DNA of 64,000 nt from an uncultured Pelagibacteraceae bacterium (GTDB lineage Bacteria; Pseudomonadota; Alphaproteobacteria; Pelagibacterales; Pelagibacteraceae), in NCBI GenBank assembly GCA_902579985.1, contig CACHIV010000001.1, forward strand, positions 124,001 through 188,000. The letters are read 5' to 3'. The position numbers and the translations under genes are program-made. Every line of letters starts with the position of its first letter. Within the stretch, counting starts at the first letter, position 1. The notes beneath the pieces were generated by a model. The model was not told the origin of the DNA and did no database searches. It saw only the letters and a program-made list of their open reading frames with translations. This document shows positions 56,763-64,000 of this stretch, in pieces.

Positions 56763-57683
56763 TTAAGCTATAGATTTTAGCTGGTTTCTATTTAAAAGTG
56801 TGTGTGGAAGGTTCTTTTCTTTAATTTCAAATAAAGAATAATTACCATTATTTGAAAAAACTTTTCTTAAAAGTTGATTAGTTAACTTATGGCCTCCTTG
56901 AGAACAAGTTATTTTTCCTATTATTTTATGTCCCGTTAAATAAAGATCCCCAAGACAATCTAAAATTTTATGATTTACAAATTCTTTTTTGTTTCTAAGT
57001 CCCTTTTGATTTAAAATTTCATTATTTTTTACAACAATCGCATTTTCTAAATTTCCACCTTTTGCTAATCCTAATTCTTTTAACTTATTAATATCCTCGA
57101 ATAAACAAAATGTTCTTGAATTATAAATTTCTGTTAAATCAGACTCAAAAACTTTTACAACATTTCTTTGAGTTCCTATTAAAGGATTTTCATACTTTAA
57201 TTCAAAATCTATGTCTAAACTAATTTTAGTCGGCTCAATAGAAATTGTTTTTTTTCCATCTTTAAATTCTATTTTTTTTTCAATCTTAATGATTTTTATA
57301 GGTGTGTCACTATTTTGAATTCCACTTTTGGAAAAAGCTTCAACAAATAACTTTGCTGAACCATCAAGAATTGGAACTTCTTTATTGTCTATCTCTATTA
57401 AAGCGTTATCTATACCCATACCATATAAAGCACCCATTAAATGTTCAATTGTAGAAACGCTTGCACCGCTTTCGTTAGATATGGTTGTGCAAAATAATGC
57501 ATTAGAAACATTAAAAATATTTGGAATTATAATATTATCTTTTTTTAGATCAGTTCTTTTAAAAATTATCCCAGTATTTGGCTCTGCTGGTTTAATTGTT
57601 AAATTCGCATGTAAACCAGTATGAAGACCAACACCTTTAAAATAAATATTCTTATTAATGGTTTTTTGGCTTAATATTGACAT
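56763..57683 (-). CDS. lpxC: UDP-3-O-acyl-N-acetylglucosamine deacetylase
   Basis: 306 residues. Zinc ligands in STIEHLMGALYGMGIDNA (His), and VNHKILDCLGDLYLTGH (His, Asp); EIDNKEVPILDGSA is typical. First committed step of lipid A synthesis, so the cell has a Gram-negative outer membrane with LPS. The 64 bp upstream, where ftsZ normally ends, hold no gene. Confidence 0.95.
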   Translation of the reverse strand: MSILSQKTINKNIYFKGVGLHTGLHANLTIKPAEPNTGIIFKRTDLKKDNIIIPNIFNVSNALFCTTISNESGASVSTIEHLMGALYGMGIDNALIEIDNKEVPILDGSAKLFVEAFSKSGIQNSDTPIKIIKIEKKIEFKDGKKTISIEPTKISLDIDFELKYENPLIGTQRNVVKVFESDLTEIYNSRTFCLFEDINKLKELGLAKGGNLENAIVVKNNEILNQKGLRNKKEFVNHKILDCLGDLYLTGHKIIGKITCSQGGHKLTNQLLRKVFSNNGNYSLFEIKEKNLPHTLLNRNQLKSIA

Positions 57684-57747
57684 TAAGAACTTATAAGATC
57701 TTGAATTAAATTAAGAAAAACAAGAAATGTTACAAGAAAATACTGTT

Positions 57748-58857
57748 TTATTTAAAAAAATGAAAAAGTTTTTCGAAAAAACCCTGTTTTATTTGTTTTT
57801 TGGGTATCAATACAACCTCTTGTTTATTTATACCCATTCCAAATTGAAATCCTGATTGGCAAATATCCTCATTTGTTTCCTCTAAAAAGTCTACATCTTT
57901 TAAAAGTGAGATTTTATTTTTATATCCATTTCTCAGTATTTTGGATCCCCCGCCAGTTAAAATAATTTTAAAATAACCAGAATTAAATGAATTTGATTTA
58001 ATAGATTTAATAGATAGTTCTAAAATCTCCTCAATTCTAGAAAAAATTATTTTTTCTACTGTTTCAATTGAAAAATTCTCTTTACTAATAATTTTTTGAT
58101 TTTGAGTAAAGTTTATTTTTAAAGTCTCAGATTGTTCAAGATCGATCTTTAAGATTTTAGAAATATCTTTAGTAATATGATTGCCTCCAATCGGTAAAAT
58201 ATCTAATGATATTACTTTATCATCATAGAAAGAAATTATTGATGTTTTATTAAATCCAATATCGATGAAAGATATTTTACCACTAAAATTAAGATTATTT
58301 TTATGATTTATAGATTTAGCATAACTTGAACAAATAATTTGATTTATAAGAATATTAAAATTTGAAAAAATTTTTTTAAAGTTCAAAATTGTATCATTTG
58401 ATAAACAAATAAAAATAATATCCAAAGATATTAAATTACATTTAATTTCATTTGGTAGATACGAATAGTCATCACCATTAATTTTATAATTATTAATAAT
58501 AATATGAATAATATTTTGATCTTGATAATTTTTTGAAATTTGTTGTTTTGCTTCTTGAATCAAAAACTTTATGTCAGAATTTTTAAGCAAATTTCCATCG
58601 AGTTTTTTAGATATAGACATACCAATTGATAACATTTTTTCACTATCTACCATTAAATTTATATTTTCTATGTACTCATTTGCTCTCTTCTCAAGAGAAG
58701 AAACCATATTATGGATTGTTTCATTTAAGTTAGAATGATTTAGTAATAATTTACTTTCATCAAATAATACGTTGCTATGATCGCTTTCGATAAAAAGACC
58801 AGCTCTTATTTTTGAATAGCCGCAGTCAAAGTATGTTTGAATACTTTTATCACTCAT
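57748..58857 (-). CDS. ftsA: Cell-division protein FtsA
   Basis: 369 residues of the actin-like fold: YFDCGYSKIRAGLFI (phosphate 1), FIDIGFNKTSIISFYDDKV (phosphate 2), ILTGGGSKILRNGYKNKI (adenosine). The C-terminal KQIKQGFFEKLFHFFK is the amphipathic membrane-targeting helix. It anchors FtsZ at the membrane. It overlaps the ftsQ stop by one base. It is shorter and more divergent than typical FtsA (about 410). Confidence 0.88.
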   Translation of the reverse strand: MSDKSIQTYFDCGYSKIRAGLFIESDHSNVLFDESKLLLNHSNLNETIHNMVSSLEKRANEYIENINLMVDSEKMLSIGMSISKKLDGNLLKNSDIKFLIQEAKQQISKNYQDQNIIHIIINNYKINGDDYSYLPNEIKCNLISLDIIFICLSNDTILNFKKIFSNFNILINQIICSSYAKSINHKNNLNFSGKISFIDIGFNKTSIISFYDDKVISLDILPIGGNHITKDISKILKIDLEQSETLKINFTQNQKIISKENFSIETVEKIIFSRIEEILELSIKSIKSNSFNSGYFKIILTGGGSKILRNGYKNKISLLKDVDFLEETNEDICQSGFQFGMGINKQEVVLIPKKQIKQGFFEKLFHFFK

Positions 58858-59537
58858 TATTTTATAATTAATTGATTATTTACTCTTAAATCAATAAAAT
58901 TTTTTTCTTTAAGATAATCTTGACTTATAATCTTATGTGCAAGGTCAAGAGATTTAGTTAAATTTTCTTTAGGTAATTTTATCAAAATATCATTTGTTGT
59001 TAAAACATCCCATCTTTTTAATGGAAAAAAATATAACATTTTAAATTCTGAAATACTAAATTTTGATCGTTCTACATTTTCCTTAAAAATTAAAAACTCT
59101 TTAGTTTTAAATTCTCCAAATATATATGGTAATTCTTTATCATATCTTTTATTTTCAATAAGTTTTCCATTTGAACCTACTAACAGTTGATGTTTGTCAG
59201 AAATTCTAGCAATAAATTCTGTAGGTTTAATCTTTATTCTAATTATAGAGGGATAAACTTTTTTAATATTATATTCTTCTACAATATTATATTTAGAAAT
59301 GATTTTTTTAATTTCTTCTTTATCTACATTAAATATATTGTTAGACAAAATATTATCCAACTCATCAGAAATTTCTGAGTTTTTACTATTTGAAAGCCCT
59401 TCAACATCTACTTTGATTTTATTATTTTCTGAAAAATAATTTTTATTTTCTATATACTTTCCACTAGTAGTACTAAGTATAAATAGAAATATTACGTAAA
59501 TGATTATCTTATATTTTTTATCTATTAATTGATGCAT
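58857..59537 (-). CDS. ftsQ: Cell-division protein FtsQ
   Basis: 226 residues: short cytosolic start, a membrane segment (residues about 10-26), then a POTRA domain (NKIKVDVEGLSNSKNSEISD; NIKKVYPSIIRIKIKPTEFI) and FtsQ beta domain. It links early and late divisome components. The start lies inside the end of ddl (20-bp overlap). Confidence 0.88.
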   Translation of the reverse strand: MHQLIDKKYKIIIYVIFLFILSTTSGKYIENKNYFSENNKIKVDVEGLSNSKNSEISDELDNILSNNIFNVDKEEIKKIISKYNIVEEYNIKKVYPSIIRIKIKPTEFIARISDKHQLLVGSNGKLIENKRYDKELPYIFGEFKTKEFLIFKENVERSKFSISEFKMLYFFPLKRWDVLTTNDILIKLPKENLTKSLDLAHKIISQDYLKEKNFIDLRVNNQLIIK

Positions 59538-60435
59538 CTTTTAAAATCCATTCAATTAATTTAATAAATGTTATTCCTTTATATGCGGCTATTTCTGGAA
59601 CTAATGAAAGTTTAGTCATACCAGGCTGTGTATTGATTTCTAATAAATAAAATTTACCGTTATGAAATTTAAAATCAGATCTTGTTACACCTCTACATCC
59701 AATTATTTTATGAGCTTTGAGAGCAATATTTAAAATTTCATTTTGCTTTTTTTTATCTAAATTTATTGGTATTATATGTTTTGTTTTTGCATTAGAATTA
59801 TATTTTGCCTCATAATCATAAAATTTTCTTTTAGGTTTCAATTCTATTGCACCAAGTTTTTTTTTACCCATAATAGCAACTTGAATTTCTCTGCCAGGTA
59901 TAAATTCTTCTATTAAAATTTGATTATATAATTTTAGTTTTTTTAAATTTTTAATTATATTTTTTTTATTACAAATATAAACATTGACGCTAGACCCCTC
60001 ATTGATTGGTTTAATTACAATTGGAAATTTTAATTTTTTTTCAATTATCTTAATGATATTTTTGCTATTTTCTTTTTGATCTAATTTAATATATTTTGGA
60101 GTCAAAATATTATTCTTTATAAAAATATTTTTTGAAATTACTTTATCCATAGCTACAGCTGAAGCGATAACTCCTGAATGAGTATAAGAAATTTTTTGAG
60201 TTTCTAATATTGTTTGAATATACCCATCTTCACCAAATTGTCCGTGTAGAGCATTAAATATAATATTTGGTTTAAATAATTTTATATTTTTTAATAAATT
60301 ATTGTCAGGCTCACATACTTTTACTTTATAATGGTTTTTTTTTAATTCTTTAGCAACTTGCCTTCCAGTATCTAAACTTATTAATCTTTCTCTAGATATT
60401 CCACCACAAAGGATTAAAATCTTTTTTTTTACCAT
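59518..60435 (-). CDS. ddl: D-alanine-D-alanine ligase
   Basis: 305 residues, ATP-grasp. GGISRERLISLDTGRQ at the start, FNALHGQFGEDGYIQTILE (about residues 59-77), VIKPINEGSSVNV, and C-terminal EINTQPGMTKLSLVPEIA. Makes the dipeptide for muramyl pentapeptide. One-base overlap (TAATG) with murB. Confidence 0.93.
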   Translation of the reverse strand: MVKKKILILCGGISRERLISLDTGRQVAKELKKNHYKVKVCEPDNNLLKNIKLFKPNIIFNALHGQFGEDGYIQTILETQKISYTHSGVIASAVAMDKVISKNIFIKNNILTPKYIKLDQKENSKNIIKIIEKKLKFPIVIKPINEGSSVNVYICNKKNIIKNLKKLKLYNQILIEEFIPGREIQVAIMGKKKLGAIELKPKRKFYDYEAKYNSNAKTKHIIPINLDKKKQNEILNIALKAHKIIGCRGVTRSDFKFHNGKFYLLEINTQPGMTKLSLVPEIAAYKGITFIKLIEWILKDASINR

Positions 60436-61343
60436 TATTCCAATATCTTAATTTCTTTTTCTAGTTTAACACCAGTTTTTTTTTCAACATTATCTATTAC
60501 AAACTCTATTAATTTATTCATATCATTAAAGCTTGCATTTTTTTCATTTATAAAAAAATTGTAATGTTTATTTGAGATACCAGCACCACCAAATTTTGTA
60601 TCCAATGGAACAGATTCTTTAATTAATTCCCAAACTTTTTTGTTTGTTTGATTAATTGGATTTTTAAATGTACTACCACCAGTCTTAATCCTATTTGGTT
60701 GAGATTGATTCTTTTTATTTTTTAATTTATGAATTTCTTTTTTAATTTCATTTTTATTTTTTTTCAATCCTTTAAAAGATGCACTTAAGAAAATTAAATC
60801 ATCTGCCAAATCGTTGCTTCTATATTCGAATAAAACTTTTTTAGCTGGTATAGTTATAACTCTTCCAATTCGATCTATTGCTTGAATTGAAATAAGAATA
60901 TCTTTAAATTCTTTATCAAAACATCCTGCATTCATTCTAAGTCCTCCCCCTATAGTTCCAGGAATACAGGACAAAAATTCAAAACCCCCCACTTCATTTT
61001 CTAAAGCATAGTCCGATAATTTTTTATCTGTACAAGAGCTACCAGCAACAATAATATTATTAGGAAGAATTGTAATGTTTGAAAAATTTTTACCTAATTT
61101 GATTACTACCCCATCAAAAATCTTATCGCTAATAAGAGTATTTGAACCTGCTCCTAAAACAAAAATTTTTTGTTTTTTTCCAAATTTTTTTAAAAATAAT
61201 ATTAGATCTGCTAAAGATTCTACTTTGAAATAAACTTTAGTTTTTCCTCCTATATTGAACCAATTCAATTTTTTTAAATCGTAATTGAAGTAAAATTGAC
61301 TTTTAAGTTTTTTTGAAAAATTTTTGATTTCTTCAATTTTCAT
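60435..61343 (-). CDS. murB: UDP-N-acetylenolpyruvoylglucosamine reductase
   Basis: 302 residues from ATG at 61343 (MKIEEIKNFSKKL), which overlaps the murC TAA by one base; a start at 61373 would overlap by 31 bp. FAD-binding VLGAGSNTLISDKIFDG, GIPGTIGG-like CIPGTIGGGLRMNAG, and GGSTFKNP with the catalytic Ser. Forms UDP-MurNAc. Confidence 0.93.
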   Translation of the reverse strand: MKIEEIKNFSKKLKSQFYFNYDLKKLNWFNIGGKTKVYFKVESLADLILFLKKFGKKQKIFVLGAGSNTLISDKIFDGVVIKLGKNFSNITILPNNIIVAGSSCTDKKLSDYALENEVGGFEFLSCIPGTIGGGLRMNAGCFDKEFKDILISIQAIDRIGRVITIPAKKVLFEYRSNDLADDLIFLSASFKGLKKNKNEIKKEIHKLKNKKNQSQPNRIKTGGSTFKNPINQTNKKVWELIKESVPLDTKFGGAGISNKHYNFFINEKNASFNDMNKLIEFVIDNVEKKTGVKLEKEIKILE

Positions 61344-62737
61344 TATACTAATTTTGGCAATTCTTTCATCCAATTTGATATAGTTCCTGCACCCATGCCA
61401 ATAACAATTTTTTTTCCATAAATATTACCTTTTATGAATTTAGCTAATTGATATTGATTATTGACTAAAAATAATTTCACTTTAGATTTTTTTATAATTT
61501 CTTTTGCAAAATTATTATAATTAAATCCTAATTTTATTTTTTCACCAGCAGCATAAACAGGACATAAAATAACTATATCTGCTTTTTTAAATGATTTACT
61601 AAATTCTTTTTTAAGATCTTTTAATCTAGATATTCTGTGAGGCTGAAATACACAAACTACTTCATAATCTCTATAAGCAGCTTTCACTCCATTTAATACT
61701 TCTTTAATTTCTGTTGGATGATGAGCATAATCATCATAAAAATCTGTTTTTCGATAGCTAAAAATTTTATTAAATCTTCTTTGTACACCCTTAAATTCTC
61801 TTAAACCTTTTTTAATAATTTCTTTTGATATTCCAATTGTATGAGCAATAGCAACAGCAGCAGTTGAGTTTCTTATGTTGTGAATACCAAGAAGGGGTAT
61901 TTTAATTTTCTTAATTAATATATCTTTCTTTCCAAATAATCTAATAAGCAAATCATACTCAGAAAATTCTTTTTTTTGATTTATATTTTTTATACAAAAT
62001 TGAGCTTTAACATTAGTACCATATGTATAATAGTTTTTTATTCTAATTTTTTTTAACAGTTTATTATTATTTTGATCATCAATACAAATAAATGATTTTC
62101 CAAATGAAGGAACTTTATAAATAAATTGGGTAAATAAATTTTTAAGATCATCCATAGATTTATAAAAATCCATATGTTCTCTATCAATATTAGTGATAAT
62201 TGAGTATGTAGGAGGAACATGGATGAAGCTTCCATCCGATTCATCTGCTTCTAGTATACACCAATCACTTTTTCCAAGTTTAGCTGAATTATTTAATGAG
62301 TTTAAAACTCCTCCATTTATTATTGTTGGATCCAATTTTGTTTTAGAAAATATTGAAGCTAATAAAGATGTGGTTGTTGTTTTGCCATGAGAACCCGTTA
62401 CGACAATATTTTTTGTTAATGAAACAATATGTGCTAACATTTCTCCTCTCTTATAAATTGGTAAATGTTTCTTTTTTGCTTCAATTAATTCTAAATTATT
62501 TTTTTTTATTGCAGAGGAAACAACTATAATTGTTGCATTCTTTAAATTTTTTTTTGCATGTTTAGTAGAAACTTTAATTTTATTTTTTTTAAGACGTTCA
62601 ATATTTTTGTTATTTGAAATATCACTACCCTGAACGTTAAAGCCCATTCCTTTCATTATCAATGATAGGCCGCTCATACCAATACCTCCGATGCCGATAA
62701 AATGTATAACTTCAGCTTTTGCTAATTCAATTTTCAT
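61343..62737 (-). CDS. murC: UDP-N-acetylmuramate-L-alanine ligase
   Basis: 464 residues. N-terminal UDP domain HFIGIGGIGMSGLSLIMKGM, ATP loop VTGSHGKTTTTSLLAS (about residues 112-127), ligase core ILEADESDGSF, and C-terminal YDDYAHHPTEIKEVL. Adds L-Ala to UDP-MurNAc. Its start overlaps murG by 11 bp. Confidence 0.95.
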   Translation of the reverse strand: MKIELAKAEVIHFIGIGGIGMSGLSLIMKGMGFNVQGSDISNNKNIERLKKNKIKVSTKHAKKNLKNATIIVVSSAIKKNNLELIEAKKKHLPIYKRGEMLAHIVSLTKNIVVTGSHGKTTTTSLLASIFSKTKLDPTIINGGVLNSLNNSAKLGKSDWCILEADESDGSFIHVPPTYSIITNIDREHMDFYKSMDDLKNLFTQFIYKVPSFGKSFICIDDQNNNKLLKKIRIKNYYTYGTNVKAQFCIKNINQKKEFSEYDLLIRLFGKKDILIKKIKIPLLGIHNIRNSTAAVAIAHTIGISKEIIKKGLREFKGVQRRFNKIFSYRKTDFYDDYAHHPTEIKEVLNGVKAAYRDYEVVCVFQPHRISRLKDLKKEFSKSFKKADIVILCPVYAAGEKIKLGFNYNNFAKEIIKKSKVKLFLVNNQYQLAKFIKGNIYGKKIVIGMGAGTISNWMKELPKLV

Positions 62738-63794
62738 TAATAATAGTTATTATTTTTTGATTTATATTATTCCATGTATTTTGATAATTAAAATTTTTCA
62801 TATTCTTTTTTTTATCTGAATATTCACTTTTATTCTCGATAATATTAAATAATTTTTCTGTCAGATTTTTTTTATTGGTTTCATTTTGATTAATAATCCA
62901 GTTACATCCTTTATTTTGATAAAATAATGCATTTTCAAATTGGTGATTATCTTTAGCACTGGGTAAGGGAATAGTAATATGAGCTAAATTCAAAAAAACT
63001 AATTCAGCCAATGTAGATGCGCCAGCTCTTGTTATACATATGTTAGACTTACTCATAAATTTTAAAATGTTATCATTAAAATTAAATAACTCATTTTCAA
63101 TATTATTTTTAGAATAAAAGTTTTTTAAATTATCAAAATTTTCATTACTTGTTTGATGAAAAATTTTTAATCTATATTTTTTTGATAACTCTAAAGCTGA
63201 GTCTTTAATTATTGTATCAAATATCTGCGCTCCTTGACTTCCCCCAATTACTAATAATCTAATTTCATCATCTATATCATTTATTATTTTTGATGAATAA
63301 AATTCTTTTCTCAATAAAGTAGGTATTACAGATATATTTTTTTTAAATTTTTTCGGGAAATTTTTTATATTCTCAGAGTAACAAAAAATTTTTTTACAAG
63401 AACTTATAAATAAACTATTTGATCTTCCAAGAACCATATTTGGCTCAAATAAAAATAATTTAAGATTAAGAATTTTAGATGCAATGCATAAGGGTAAAGA
63501 CATATAGCCACCTGTTGAAATAATTATTTCAATTTTTTTTTTTTTTAATAAAAATATAGACTTCAAAGTTAAGAAAAATATTGAAAAAATTTGAAAAGGT
63601 AATAAAAAAATATTTTTTGATATTTTTGGAACATTAATAATTTCTATATTAAATTTATCTTTATTTAAAAATTCAACTCCTCTATTATCGGATGACAGAA
63701 AAATATTAAAATCTTTTTTTAAATGTTCATAAAAAATTGTTGCTGGAATAACATGTCCTCCAGAACCTCCTGTACTAATTAAAATATTTATCAT
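62727..63794 (-). CDS. murG: Undecaprenyl-PP-MurNAc-pentapeptide GlcNAc transferase
   Basis: 355 residues, GT-B fold. GGSGGHVIPATIFYEHLK at the N-terminus, second glycine-rich VIGGSQGAQIFDT, and donor-site RAGASTLAELVFLNL with PLPSAKDNHQFENA. Makes lipid II at the inner membrane. It starts 1 bp after the ftsW stop. Confidence 0.94.
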   Translation of the reverse strand: MINILISTGGSGGHVIPATIFYEHLKKDFNIFLSSDNRGVEFLNKDKFNIEIINVPKISKNIFLLPFQIFSIFFLTLKSIFLLKKKKIEIIISTGGYMSLPLCIASKILNLKLFLFEPNMVLGRSNSLFISSCKKIFCYSENIKNFPKKFKKNISVIPTLLRKEFYSSKIINDIDDEIRLLVIGGSQGAQIFDTIIKDSALELSKKYRLKIFHQTSNENFDNLKNFYSKNNIENELFNFNDNILKFMSKSNICITRAGASTLAELVFLNLAHITIPLPSAKDNHQFENALFYQNKGCNWIINQNETNKKNLTEKLFNIIENKSEYSDKKKNMKNFNYQNTWNNINQKIITIINEN

Positions 63795-63795
63795 A

Positions 63796-64000
63796 TTAAT
63801 TTACTTTTCTTTTTGTTAAATTAAGAATTATACCTGAAAGAATAGACACACCTATAATAGACGAACCACCATAACTTAAGAAAGGCAATGTCATACCAGT
63901 TGTAGGAAACAATCTTATATTAACTCCTACATGTATTAAGGCTTGAACAGCTATAAGAGTGATTGAACCTACTAAAACTAATTTAACTTTTTCATTTTCC
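63796..64000 (-). CDS. ftsW: Division SEDS protein FtsW, C-terminal part
   Basis: The frame is open from the window end to TAA at 63796-63798 (68 codons). It reads ALIHVGVNIRLFPTTGMTLP then FLSYGGSSIIGVSILSG, the conserved last two membrane segments of FtsW. The N-terminal part lies beyond the window. It sits directly before murG, as in most division clusters. Confidence 0.93.
   Translation of the reverse strand, partial: ENEKVKLVLVGSITLIAVQALIHVGVNIRLFPTTGMTLPFLSYGGSSIIGVSILSGIILNLTKRKVN

Overview
The window is AT-rich, very tightly packed bacterial DNA. Many genes abut or overlap by 1-30 bases, and intergenic gaps rarely exceed 150 bp. The tmRNA gene is circularly permuted (two-piece type), which points to Alphaproteobacteria. 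The small spacers, low GC, K/N/I-rich proteins, flavin-dependent ThyX and many ABC transporters suggest the SAR11 / Pelagibacterales lineage. This lineage call is an inference from style and gene content, not a database match.

Layout. (1) 1-668: the 3' part of a gene for a highly charged coiled-coil protein. (2) 680-9381, minus strand: a FadN-type beta-oxidation protein, a spermidine/putrescine-type ABC importer (permeases, binding protein, ATPase), an M24 hydrolase resembling ectoine hydrolase, and a maleate-isomerase/Asp-Glu racemase family protein. (3) 9530-13552, plus strand, divergent: luciferase-like monooxygenase, DUF1185-type protein, alpha/beta hydrolase and aldehyde dehydrogenase. 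Blocks 2 and 3 together look like uptake plus catabolism of an unidentified nitrogenous compound. (4) 13698-20808: a branched-chain amino acid type ABC system (receptor on +, permeases and ATPases on -), an MFS transporter and a divergent pyrroline-5-carboxylate reductase homologue. (5) 20900-25910: small outer-membrane barrel, glutaredoxin, TIGR03643-type protein, MsrB, a D-2-hydroxyacid dehydrogenase, an EamA exporter and a DadA-like oxidase. (6) 25972-31827: the rod-shape set rodA-mrdA-mreD-mreC-mreB. (7) 31829-41400: leuA, ilvC, ilvN, ilvB, miaA, a Do-type protease, DUF2065, hflC and hflK. (8) mrp and thyX, then the tmRNA gene at about 43240-43505.

The most unusual part is 43475-45631. 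The last 31 bases of the tmRNA gene are repeated exactly twice downstream (44350, 45059), and an 18-base remnant lies at 45614. The copies separate short segments, each carrying one or two small minus-strand genes for secreted or membrane proteins (lipoprotein + membrane protein; cupredoxin; small secreted protein), with a peroxiredoxin at the edge. A second 22-bp direct repeat with two TGGCACA half-sites flanks the cupredoxin gene. I read this as a tandem set of site-specific insertions at the tmRNA 3' end, with no integrase left in view.

The remainder, 46119-64000, holds small proteins, a MazG-like pyrophosphatase, fumC, an AsmA-like protein, a UvrD-type helicase, aminopeptidase P, and on the minus strand ligA, bamD, lpxC, ftsA, ftsQ, ddl, murB, murC, murG and the end of ftsW. 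This is a division/cell-wall cluster in which ftsZ is absent from its usual place between ftsA and lpxC.
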